8,125 bases of DNA from Alphaproteobacteria bacterium. GTDB lineage: Bacteria > Pseudomonadota > Alphaproteobacteria > Rs-D84. How positions within the stretch are numbered: the stretch's first letter is position 1; each line of letters opens with the position of its first letter. This document shows positions 1 through 5,851 of this stretch, piece by piece. The position numbers and the translations under genes were made by a program. A model generated the notes under the pieces. It saw only the letters and a list, made by a program, of their open reading frames with translations. It did no database searches and was not told where the DNA came from. Location: assembly GCA_009782725.1 (NCBI GenBank), contig WRIM01000018.1, forward strand, positions 1-8,125, read 5' to 3'.

Positions 1-1
1 C

Positions 2-517
2 GTATTATTTTGGCCGTCACGTCGTACAAGGGGCGATTCGCTTTACCAATCCGCGCGAAAAGCCATTCATGAATCATGCGGACAAATGCCAAGAATCGTT
101 GCATCCGAACCCGATATTCACGAGTTTTTTACAAAGTTTCCCGATTCTGTGCTTTATATCCCGGTTTTTGCAAATGCCACTGGTTGGTGGGGCGGATTAT
201 TGGGCGTAGATTCCGAAACCGGCCCGAAAATTACGGAAAAAATCATATTATCCGCGGATTGCCAGTTGATGAAAATTGAAATCGCAAATATCAAATCGCA
301 AACGGCAAATAGCGATTCCCGCCTTCTTGTCGCGGAAATTCGCCCTCAGTCGCCGTTTTTCAAAAAAATGAATTCCCAGATTGCAATCGCTCTTGACATG
401 CTTGCGACCGATGCGGGCACGATAATCGGGCTTTTTTCCGGCAAAAGCCCAAAGAAATTCATCCAAATGGTGGAATCCACCGGAAATTCGTATCTTGGGT
501 GTGTTGGACGGTATTAA
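2..517 (+). CDS. Unrecognised protein, 5'-truncated (possible frame change near left edge)
   Basis: The frame that ends in TAA at 515-517 is open back to the left edge of the window, so the gene probably starts outside it. The first internal ATG is at 86 and has no good ribosome binding site. From that ATG there are 143 residues of mixed alpha/beta character, with a Trp-Trp-Gly-Gly stretch around residues 33-36 and the C-terminal sequence ESTGNSYLGCVGRY. I see no signal peptide, membrane segment or known catalytic motif, and I do not recognise the family. Codon use is gene-like from about 86 onward. Before that, another frame (codons beginning at 3) looks more natural and reads FGRHVVQGAIRFTNPREK, so a frameshift near 85 is possible. 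The gene ends directly at a large inverted repeat with terminator character. That it is coding is likely; its function is unknown. Confidence 0.6.
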   Translation, partial: VLFWPSRRTRGDSLYQSARKAIHESCGQMPRIVASEPDIHEFFTKFPDSVLYIPVFANATGWWGGLLGVDSETGPKITEKIILSADCQLMKIEIANIKSQTANSDSRLLVAEIRPQSPFFKKMNSQIAIALDMLATDAGTIIGLFSGKSPKKFIQMVESTGNSYLGCVGRY

Positions 518-624
518 CTAACAACTAACAGCTAACAACTAATAACTGATAATTTGTGCTGCCGGATTTGTCGGCATTTTTTATGCAAAAAAAGTTGTTA
601 GTTGTTAGCTGTTAGTTGTTAGTT
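516..624. repeat. Inverted repeat made of 7-bp tandem units (array A)
   Basis: The left arm (516-547) and right arm (593-624) are 32 bp each and complementary at 31 positions. Each arm is a tandem array with a period of 7. The left arm reads CTAACAA, CTAACAG, CTAACAA, CTAATAA, CTGATAA from 518 to 552. The right arm reads AGTTGTT, AGTTGTT, AGCTGTT, AGTTGTT from 593 to 620. The loop holds a separate GC-richer terminator hairpin. The right arm is followed by six T, so the large stem could itself act as a terminator. The left arm begins within the stop codon of the upstream gene. Confidence 0.9.
560..582 (+). terminator. Intrinsic terminator nested in the loop of array A
   Basis: TGCCG (560-564) pairs with CGGCA (572-576) around a 7-nt loop, and six T follow (577-582). 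It lies 43 bp after the stop of the upstream gene and 70 bp before the rpmE promoter, so it fits termination of the leftmost gene. The stem is short. Confidence 0.6.
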
Positions 625-630
625 TTTTCC

Positions 631-658
631 TTGATTTTCCCTAATTTGGATGTATAAT
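631..658 (+). promoter_or_regulatory. Putative sigma-70 promoter of rpmE
   Basis: TTGATT (631-636) and a perfect TATAAT (653-658) are separated by 16 bp. Transcription would start near 665, giving a leader of about 28 nt before the rpmE ATG at 693. An ATG at 657 lies inside the -10 box and so cannot be the start. Confidence 0.65.
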
Positions 659-692
659 GCGGGCTACTAAAACCGTAATAAAGGGCTCAACA

Positions 693-902
693 ATGAAAAA
701 AGGCATTCATCCGGAATATCATGAAATTGACGTAACGATGACGGACGGCAAAACCGCGAAAATGTATTCTTCGGTCAAGAAAAATCATGTTTTATCAACC
801 GACAACCTGAACCATTCTGCATGGACCGGTCAACGCGCAACCGTAGACAAAGGCCAACGCGCAGAAGATTTCAAAAAGAAATTCGGCGGATTCAAATTCT
901 AA
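693..902 (+). CDS. rpmE: 50S ribosomal protein L31 (zinc-free form)
   Basis: The 69-residue product is bacterial ribosomal protein bL31, a small protein of the large subunit that contributes to the bridge with the small subunit. The N-terminus MKKGIHPEYHEIDVTMTDG is the family signature. The middle carries HSAWTG (residues 41-46), and the C-terminus ends with the typical KKKFGG. The protein has no cysteine, so it is the C-minus form without the zinc-binding CxxC pairs, as is common in alphaproteobacteria. The ATG at 693 is chosen because it gives the conserved N-terminus and lies about 28 nt after the predicted transcription start. An in-frame ATG at 657 would add 12 residues and lies in the promoter. 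The Shine-Dalgarno sequence is weak (AAAGGG, 680-685). The gene is followed at once by heptamer array B. Confidence 0.95.
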   Translation: MKKGIHPEYHEIDVTMTDGKTAKMYSSVKKNHVLSTDNLNHSAWTGQRATVDKGQRAEDFKKKFGGFKF

Positions 903-974
903 GTATTAAGTATTAAGTAGTAAGTAGCAAGTAATTTGCTTTATATTTACTACTTACTACTTATTACTTACTAC
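901..974. repeat. Inverted repeat made of 7-bp tandem units (array B)
   Basis: The left side (901-935) reads AAGTATT, AAGTATT, AAGTAGT, AAGTAGC, AAGTAAT. The right side (947-974) reads TTACTAC, TTACTAC, TTATTAC, TTACTAC. Positions 903-930 pair with 947-974 with three mismatches in 28 bp, leaving a 16-nt loop. The array begins in the last base pairs of the rpmE stop codon and ends 6 nt before the ATG of the SuhB-like gene, so it fills the whole intergenic space. It could act as a weak terminator or as a structure in the leader of the next gene. Confidence 0.9.
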
Positions 975-980
975 TTTAAA

Positions 981-1691
981 ATGGAACATTTAATAAAAGG
1001 TTCTTCGGAATTAAATCAAATGTTTGCCGCGCTCACTCGCACGGCGACGGGGCTTCGCCGCGATTTTGCCGAAGTTGAAAATTTACAGCAATCGTTGAAA
1101 GGCGCGCGCGACTTTGTGGCCAAGGCTGCGTCCCGCATCGAAGAAATGATATTGCACGATTTGGTCCTTGTGCGGCCGAATGCGGGCATATTAACGCCGA
1201 ACGTATCACGCGAAGGCGACGGAATTTCCGAATTTGTTCTTTCCATGTCGGGTGCTTCGAATTTCGTTCGCGGCGTCGCGCACTTTGCCATATCTTTGGC
1301 CATGCGTCAGAATGATGAAACAAAAATCGCATTAATTTATTCGCCCATAGACGACAGATTATATTACGCCGAAGCAAACAACGGCGCTTTTTTATATTCC
1401 GCATTTCATTCCAACCGTATCAGCGTTTCAAAACAAAAAGAAGAACGGGATTTGATGATTGGATATAATGGTGTTGACGCCTCACGCCTCACGCCTCACG
1501 CCTTACGCATAACCGGTTGCCCCGCATTGGATCTTGCATTTGTGGCAAGCGGCAAATTCGACGCATTTGTCAGCGAACCGTTGGACTATGCCGAAATATG
1601 CGCAGGCGAATTAATTGTTACCGAGGCTAATGGTAAAATCGCCGAATCCGACGGACGCCTTGTCGCGCATAATGGTCATATAGATATCTGA
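981..1691 (+). CDS. SuhB-like inositol monophosphatase family protein lacking metal ligands (probable pseudoenzyme)
   Basis: This 236-residue protein follows the framework of alphaproteobacterial SuhB. Clear matches are RRDFAEVENLQQSLKGARDFV (about 26-46), SNFVRGVAHFAISLA (93-107), IYSPIDDRLYYAEANNGAF (119-137), ITGCPALDLAFVASGKFDAF (177-196) and CAGELIVTEANG (207-218). Active members bind Mg ions through the Asp of the early D-F/Y-V-x-x-A-D motif, the Glu pair after the third strand, the DPLDGT motif and the Asp of WDIAAG. Here these are AKAA (47-50), LTPN (71-74), a shortened SMSG (88-91) and AEICAG (204-209), so phosphatase activity is unlikely. The segment before residue 177 is shorter than usual and is encoded by a 7-bp tandem array. 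The ATG at 981 is chosen by alignment to SuhB N-termini. No Shine-Dalgarno is visible, since heptamer array B occupies the leader. E. coli SuhB has a non-enzymatic role with Nus factors in rRNA transcription; a similar role here is only a guess. Confidence 0.75.
   Translation: MEHLIKGSSELNQMFAALTRTATGLRRDFAEVENLQQSLKGARDFVAKAASRIEEMILHDLVLVRPNAGILTPNVSREGDGISEFVLSMSGASNFVRGVAHFAISLAMRQNDETKIALIYSPIDDRLYYAEANNGAFLYSAFHSNRISVSKQKEERDLMIGYNGVDASRLTPHALRITGCPALDLAFVASGKFDAFVSEPLDYAEICAGELIVTEANGKIAESDGRLVAHNGHIDI
1479..1513 (+). repeat. 7-bp tandem repeat inside the SuhB-like coding sequence (array C)
   Basis: GCCTCAC occurs three times in succession (1479-1485, 1486-1492, 1493-1499). A one-mismatch copy GCCTTAC (1500-1506) and a two-mismatch copy GCATAAC (1507-1513) follow. 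Three units equal seven codons, and the encoded segment covers residues 167-178. Gain or loss of one unit would shift the frame and disrupt the conserved C-terminal third. Confidence 0.95.
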
Positions 1692-1726
1692 AGAGAGAGA
1701 ATGTAGTAACACATAAGGTTATTACG

Positions 1727-2449
1727 ATGAAATATTATTTCAAGTCAAAGATTCCGGGTGTTGAATTTCTTTACAAGGCTTTAATCGCCGACGAAACCGG
1801 ACTGTTCTATAGCATGGCGACGATGCGGACTTTCATTTGCCATAAAATTAAAGATATAGGGCAACAAGTCAAAACCTTTCAATTATTATATGCCCAGCGC
1901 AAGAACAGCAAAACGGAAACTTTCCGTCTTGATATGATGCATTATTTGGATGAAGCCATGCGCGATATATCCGTGTCCGTCAATGAATTGGACAAAGGCG
2001 TCAAGAAACTGACAAAAGACGGCGGAAGCGTCGGCAAAAAATACGTATCAAAACCGATTGGCAAATCCCCGGATGCGGAAGAGCCTGGTAATATAATGGA
2101 TTTGTTGAACGCTCTTTTGGCGCTTTGTAAAAAGTTGGAAGAGTACAGAAAGAATCTTAACGGTTTGGCGGCCGACGATACAAAGATAAAGTATAACAAG
2201 CCTTTGTCCGAAGTGCTTTTGCCGTCTGTCGGTCAAAAATTCGGGGCGGGCATGACTTGGGCGACCCAAGGCCATGATTGTTCGTACGATATAAAAAGCG
2301 CGGCCGAACAAATCGCCATGGTTTCCAGTTATATCTTAAAGGCTATCGAAAAAGAGCAGGCTGAGAACGCCAAAATGTATGCCAAACATATGCAGGACAT
2401 CGGCACAAGGTATACGAATATTTCCGATGCTTATAATTATTGCAATTAA
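1727..2449 (+). CDS. Unrecognised 240-residue helical protein
   Basis: The frame is continuous with gene-like codon use and starts at an ATG preceded by AAGG (1715-1718, 8 nt upstream). It stops at TAA 2447-2449, directly before a strong terminator. The protein appears mainly alpha-helical and soluble. It has no signal peptide or membrane segment. Probable amphipathic helices lie around residues 60-95, at NIMDLLNALLALCKKLEEYR (122-141) and at AIEKEQAENAKMYAKHMQD (about 207-225). A Lys- and Gly-rich loop (about 95-115) separates the halves. I cannot assign a family or function. It lies 35 bp after the SuhB-like gene in the same direction and may be co-transcribed with it, but no functional link is visible. 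An effector or species-specific protein is possible but unsupported. Confidence 0.7.
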   Translation: MKYYFKSKIPGVEFLYKALIADETGLFYSMATMRTFICHKIKDIGQQVKTFQLLYAQRKNSKTETFRLDMMHYLDEAMRDISVSVNELDKGVKKLTKDGGSVGKKYVSKPIGKSPDAEEPGNIMDLLNALLALCKKLEEYRKNLNGLAADDTKIKYNKPLSEVLLPSVGQKFGAGMTWATQGHDCSYDIKSAAEQIAMVSSYILKAIEKEQAENAKMYAKHMQDIGTRYTNISDAYNYCN

Positions 2450-2477
2450 AAAACTCCGCGTAAGCGGAGTTTTTTTT
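2448..2477. terminator. Bidirectional intrinsic terminator between two convergent genes
   Basis: AACTCCGC (2452-2459) pairs perfectly with GCGGAGTT (2464-2471) around the loop GTAA. Six A precede it (2448-2453) and a run of eight T follows (2470-2477). It therefore has a U-tract in both directions and can end the 240-residue gene (plus) and rpmH (minus). Confidence 0.92.
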
Positions 2478-2489
2478 ATAGTTATATTT

Positions 2490-2642
2490 CTACCGTGCTT
2501 CGGACACTGCCAAACGTTTGCGGCCCGTGGCGCGACGGCGACTTAAAACATCGCGGCCGGATTTGGTGGCCATTTTGGATCTGAACCCGTGCGTCTTTAC
2601 GCGGCGAGTTGTTGACGGTTGATATGTTCTTTTTGTTGACAT
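2490..2642 (-). CDS. rpmH: 50S ribosomal protein L34
   Basis: Reading the minus strand from 2642 to 2490 gives 50 residues that match bacterial ribosomal protein bL34. KRTYQPS is at residues 4-10, [20 protein letters not shown] at 18-37, and GRKRL at 40-44. The product is a very basic peptide of the large subunit. The start ATG (2640-2642 on the plus strand) is preceded by AAAGGT about 10 nt upstream, giving a short MST extension before the usual MKRTYQP beginning. In most bacteria rpmH is followed by rnpA and lies near dnaA or the membrane insertase gene. Here it is followed directly by a terminator and a convergent unrelated gene, so that linkage is broken. Confidence 0.95.
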   Translation of the reverse strand: MSTKRTYQPSTTRRVKTHGFRSKMATKSGRDVLSRRRATGRKRLAVSEAR

Positions 2643-2672
2643 TGATACTTACCTTTATTACTTAGCGACGCC

Positions 2673-2701
2673 ATTTAATCACAAGATTTCCGAGATTGCA
2701 A
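2673..2701 (-). promoter_or_regulatory. Possible promoter of rpmH
   Basis: On the minus strand TTGCAA (2696-2701) and TTAAAT (2673-2678) are spaced by 17 bp, each matching the sigma-70 consensus at four of six positions. Transcription would start near 2666, about 24 nt before the rpmH ATG. A terminator-like hairpin lies just upstream, so rpmH needs its own promoter. The match is weak. Confidence 0.4.
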
Positions 2702-2703
2702 GG

Positions 2704-2723
2704 AAAAACGCCAAAAATAGCGT
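2704..2723 (-). terminator. Probable intrinsic terminator of the two-gene small-protein operon
   Basis: On the minus strand ACGCTA (2723-2718) pairs with TGGCGT (2713-2708), with one G-T pair and a loop of four T. Four further T follow (2707-2704). It lies 6 bp after the stop of the 34-codon gene. Confidence 0.55.
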
Positions 2724-2729
2724 CGGGCT

Positions 2730-2834
2730 CTATTTCTTGTTTCCAAGCAAAAGAGACGTCCCATGCACAAAAAGTGCAAGCCCAAGAAAAGCAGTCGCAA
2801 GCCAGATAAAAGGCGCGAATAAGAATTTTAACAT
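2730..2834 (-). CDS. 34-residue single-pass membrane protein, unrecognised
   Basis: The minus strand from 2834 to 2730 encodes 34 residues and ends in TAG. The start has a near-perfect ribosome binding site (AAAGGAGG, 6 nt before ATG), which strongly supports translation despite the small size. The peptide begins MLKFLFAPFIWLATAFLGLA and continues to LFV at about residue 23, forming one hydrophobic segment (about residues 4-23). After a His-Gly-Thr-Ser break it has three Leu and ends GNKK. It looks like an inner-membrane micropeptide. Such peptides are often small subunits of respiratory or transport complexes, but nothing visible shows a partner, and it does not match the CydX or KdpF sequences I know. 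It starts 12 nt after the stop of the upstream 54-codon gene, so the two form an operon. Confidence 0.75.
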   Translation of the reverse strand: MLKFLFAPFIWLATAFLGLALFVHGTSLLLGNKK

Positions 2835-2840
2835 GTCTGT

Positions 2841-2848
2841 CCTCCTTT
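2841..2848 (-). promoter_or_regulatory. Strong Shine-Dalgarno overlapping the upstream stop codon
   Basis: The minus strand reads AAAGGAGG here, 6 nt before the ATG of the 34-codon gene. It shares bases with the TAA (2849-2847) of the preceding 54-codon gene, an arrangement typical of translational coupling. It is the strongest ribosome binding site in the window. Confidence 0.85.
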
Positions 2849-3011
2849 AATGTGTGTTTCCGGCTTTAAGCGCCGCGATTTCTTTATTTGTGTCATTCAA
2901 CAGATTCGAGTAATAAATATAACGTTTTGCGTCACGCACATTGGCGCCACATGCCGTTCTGATACTGACCCTGAACCGTTCCAAATTCTCGATTTCTGTT
3001 TCGGCGTCCAT
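2847..3011 (-). CDS. 54-residue soluble protein, unrecognised
   Basis: The minus strand from 3011 to 2847 encodes 54 residues, beginning MDAETEIENLERFRVSI and ending LKAGNTH. The peptide is charged, probably helical and possibly a coiled coil, with a single Cys at residue 21 and an aromatic cluster YIYY at 31-34. There is no membrane segment. An AAGG motif lies about 9 nt before the ATG, and a near-consensus promoter lies upstream with a leader of only about 17 nt. It is the first gene of a two-gene unit with the 34-residue membrane peptide. I do not recognise either product. Promoter, ribosome binding sites, coupled stop and start, and a terminator together make real expression likely. Confidence 0.7.
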   Translation of the reverse strand: MDAETEIENLERFRVSIRTACGANVRDAKRYIYYSNLLNDTNKEIAALKAGNTH

Positions 3012-3034
3012 TTTAAAACCTTAGTTCTATAGCT

Positions 3035-3063
3035 AATATAATGTAAAATTGCTATTTTGTCAA
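3035..3063 (-). promoter_or_regulatory. Near-consensus sigma-70 promoter of the small-protein operon
   Basis: On the minus strand a perfect TTGACA (3063-3058) and TATATT (3040-3035) are spaced by exactly 17 bp. Transcription would start near 3028, about 17 nt before the 54-codon gene. It is the best promoter in the window and faces away from gyrA. Confidence 0.85.
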
Positions 3064-3109
3064 CTTATATTTTGCGGGCGCATTTGCGTTGTTTCTTAGG
3101 GTTTTGTTC

Positions 3110-3138
3110 TTGACCGAAACGGGCTAATTTGCTATGGT
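3110..3138 (+). promoter_or_regulatory. Putative gyrA promoter
   Basis: TTGACC (3110-3115) and TATGGT (3133-3138) are separated by 17 bp. Transcription would start near 3145, about 22 nt before the gyrA ATG. The promoter is divergent from that of the small-protein operon, with the -35 boxes 46 bp apart. No operator is evident. Confidence 0.7.
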
Positions 3139-3166
3139 TTGGGGGCAAAACAAAAGGTAAAAAATT

Positions 3167-5851
3167 ATGTCTGAAATCGACCCAATAAAAATCCCGCAAA
3201 GCCCCATAGAGCTTGAAATGCAGACGTCGTTCATCGACTATGCCATGAGTGTTATTACAGAACGCGCTTTGCCCGATGTCCGCGACGGGTGCAAGCCCGT
3301 TCACCGCCGCATTATGTACGTTATGAATGATGTCGCGCGCGCGGGTTCAAAACACGTAAAATCCGCCCGCATCGTCGGCGACGTCATGGGTAAGTATCAC
3401 CCGCATGGGGACAGTGCGATTTACGAATCCATGGTTCGCATGGCCCAAGACTTCTCTATGGGCGAAATGCTGGTCGACGGCCAGGGGAATTTCGGATCTA
3501 TGGACGGCGACGGCGCCGCGGCTATGAGATATACCGAGGCCAGACTCACCAAATTGGCGGCGCAATTAATGGACGATTTGGACAAAGACACCGTAGATTG
3601 GGCACCGAATTTCGACGGGTCATTGGAAGAACCGCGCGTTTTACCCGCAAAATTCCCGAATTTCTTGGTCAATGGGGGTTCCGGCATCGCGGTCGGTATG
3701 GCGACAAACGTGCCGACCTATAATTTGGCCGAGGTTTGCAATGCGACCCTTGCCATATTGGATAACAAATCGATGACGGACGAAGAGTTGTTTCAAATTA
3801 TTCCGGGGCCGGACTTTCCAACCGGCGGCATTATGATGGGTCGCGCCGGCGCGTACAAGGCGCATACCACGGGCCGCGGTTCTGTAATCGTTCGCGCGAA
3901 AACGCACATTGAAGATTTCAAAGATCATCCGGCGATTATTATTGACGAGGTTCCGTACCAAGTTAACAAAGCCCAATTGATTATAAAAATTGCCGAACTG
4001 GCCAAAGAAAAACGCGTCGAAGGCATTTCCGAAATCCGCGACGAATCGTCCCGCGACGGCGTGCGCGTTGTCATCGAATTAAAACGCGATGCGATTGCCG
4101 ACGTCGTTCTGAACCAATTGTTTCAATATACGCAATTGCAATCGTCGTTTCCCGTAAACATGATGGCTTTGAACCGCGGGCGGCCGATGCTTTTCACCGT
4201 GCGCTTGGTAATCGATTCGTTTATTGATTTCAGAATCGAAGTCATTCGCCGCCGCACGATATTCGAATTAAACAAAGCACGCAATCGCGCGCATACTTTG
4301 TTGGGATTATCCGTCGCCGTTGGAAATCTTGATGAAATCATCGCGCTTATCAAATCATCCGAATCGCCCGAAGCGGCAAGAAATGCGTTAACCGCGCGCG
4401 GGTGGCGTGCATCCGACATCGAATCGTATATCCAATTAATCGACGACCCGAATACCGAATATAAAGACGGCATGTTTTACATGTCCGAAGATCAGGCCAA
4501 AGCAATTCTGGAATTGCAACTGCATCGCTTAACCGGGCTTGAACGTGATAAAATCCATAACGACTTGGTAGAATTGGGCGCGGTGATAAAGGGATTGTTG
4601 GAAATTCTGGGAAGCCACGATAGAATAGTTGAAATCATCCGCACAGAATTATCCGCAATACGCGATTCTTATGCTCATCCGCGTAGGACGATTATATCCG
4701 ACGCCGAAATCGACATAGATATGGAAGATTTAATCGCGCGCGAAGATATGGTTGTGACGGTGACGAATACGGGCTATATCAAACGCGTTGCGCTGGATAC
4801 GTACAGGGCGCAAAAGCGCGGCGGCAAGGGTCGCAACGCGATGACAACCAAAGACGACGATTACGTCACGAATGTATTTGTGGCCAATACTCATACTCCG
4901 TTGATGTTCTTTTCATCCAAGGGGATTTGTTATCGTTTGAAAACCTATAAATTGCCCGAAGCGGCCGCGGCCGCAAAGGGGCGCCCGTTGATAAATCTTT
5001 TGCCACTGTCACAGGGAGAAACGATTACGACCATACTTCCGGTTCCAGAAAATACGGAAAATTCTTACATGATGTTTGCGACATCCATGGGCACCATTCG
5101 CCGCAATGATTTCAGCGATTTCGAATCAATCCGCGCGAACGGTAAAATTGCGATGAAGCTGGAAGACGGCGAGTCATTGGTATCGGTCGCGCTTTGCGAT
5201 GAATCCCAAGACGTGTTCTTATCAACCTATCGCGGGCGTTGTATCCGTTTCCCGGTCACGGAAATCCGCGTATTCCAATCGCGTAATTCAACGGGAGTGC
5301 GCGCATTAAAATTGGCCAAAGACGACAAAATTATCGGCATGGCGATGCTTGCCAATGGCGTTGAAGACGTTGCAACACGCGCGGCTTATATTAAACAATC
5401 GCGCGCGCTTCGCCGCGCGGCGACCGGCATCGAAGAAGAAGCCGGAGACGCGGACACCGAAGATACTGCGACCGACGCGATCGTCCTTGACGATGCAAAG
5501 ATGAATGATATGGCATCCCGCGAACAGTTTATATTAACCATTTCTGAAAACGGATTTGGAAAGCGCACATCGTCTTACGAATATCGCACGACGCATCGCG
5601 GCGGAATGGGATTTGCGAATATAAAATTGGGCGGGAAAAATACCGCGGTCGCGGGTTCGTTCCCGATTGACGCGGACCATGACGTCATGATGGTGACGAA
5701 TGGCGGCAAAATCATCCGGACGCCGGTGTCAAGCGTCCGCATCGCGGGACGCAGTACCGCCGGCGTGACATTATTCCGCACCGCATCGGATGAAAAAGTC
5801 ATAAGCGCCACCGCGATTGAAAAAGAAGAAGAAGCCGAAGCCGATGAGTGA
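3167..5851 (+). CDS. gyrA: DNA gyrase subunit A
   Basis: The 894-residue product is the A subunit of DNA gyrase, which cuts and rejoins both DNA strands so that the GyrA2GyrB2 enzyme can introduce negative supercoils. The N-terminal cleavage domain holds the catalytic Tyr122 in AAMRYTEAR, preceded by [11 protein letters not shown]. The quinolone-resistance region reads [13 protein letters not shown], with Ser83 and Glu87 in E. coli numbering. The coiled-coil tower and gate follow, to about residue 520. The GyrA box QKRGGKG is at residues 549-555 and opens the beta-pinwheel C-terminal domain. An Ala- and acidic-rich insertion at about 735-785 is typical of alphaproteobacteria, and the tail is acidic ([10 protein letters not shown]). 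GyrA rather than ParC is indicated by the intact GyrA box. AAAGG lies 9 nt before the ATG. The last 8 nt overlap the following regulator gene. Confidence 0.98.
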   Translation: MSEIDPIKIPQSPIELEMQTSFIDYAMSVITERALPDVRDGCKPVHRRIMYVMNDVARAGSKHVKSARIVGDVMGKYHPHGDSAIYESMVRMAQDFSMGEMLVDGQGNFGSMDGDGAAAMRYTEARLTKLAAQLMDDLDKDTVDWAPNFDGSLEEPRVLPAKFPNFLVNGGSGIAVGMATNVPTYNLAEVCNATLAILDNKSMTDEELFQIIPGPDFPTGGIMMGRAGAYKAHTTGRGSVIVRAKTHIEDFKDHPAIIIDEVPYQVNKAQLIIKIAELAKEKRVEGISEIRDESSRDGVRVVIELKRDAIADVVLNQLFQYTQLQSSFPVNMMALNRGRPMLFTVRLVIDSFIDFRIEVIRRRTIFELNKARNRAHTLLGLSVAVGNLDEIIALIKSSESPEAARNALTARGWRASDIESYIQLIDDPNTEYKDGMFYMSEDQAKAILELQLHRLTGLERDKIHNDLVELGAVIKGLLEILGSHDRIVEIIRTELSAIRDSYAHPRRTIISDAEIDIDMEDLIAREDMVVTVTNTGYIKRVALDTYRAQKRGGKGRNAMTTKDDDYVTNVFVANTHTPLMFFSSKGICYRLKTYKLPEAAAAAKGRPLINLLPLSQGETITTILPVPENTENSYMMFATSMGTIRRNDFSDFESIRANGKIAMKLEDGESLVSVALCDESQDVFLSTYRGRCIRFPVTEIRVFQSRNSTGVRALKLAKDDKIIGMAMLANGVEDVATRAAYIKQSRALRRAATGIEEEAGDADTEDTATDAIVLDDAKMNDMASREQFILTISENGFGKRTSSYEYRTTHRGGMGFANIKLGGKNTAVAGSFPIDADHDVMMVTNGGKIIRTPVSSVRIAGRSTAGVTLFRTASDEKVISATAIEKEEEAEADE

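Noticed and set aside
516..974. The repeat arrays as a CRISPR or a transposon end
   Set aside because: The units are 7 bp without spacers, and there is no transposase, target-site duplication or cas gene.
936..980. An upstream start for the SuhB-like gene at 936
   Set aside because: The extra 15 residues would be encoded by the heptamer repeat itself (Tyr- and Leu-rich), and SuhB alignment supports the ATG at 981.
2850..3032. A 60-codon plus-strand frame between rpmH and gyrA
   Set aside because: It is antisense to the 54-codon gene, which has a promoter and ribosome binding site; the plus-strand frame has neither.
3413..3427. Quinolone resistance from Glu at GyrA position 87
   Set aside because: Ser83 is intact and Glu87 is the natural residue in many bacteria, so no resistance can be claimed.
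3641..4473. Long minus-strand frames opposite gyrA
   Set aside because: They are shadows of a highly conserved gene, with no promoter, ribosome binding site or recognisable domain.
5386..5530. The acidic Ala-rich segment in GyrA as a foreign insertion
   Set aside because: An insertion of this kind at this place is common in alphaproteobacterial GyrA.
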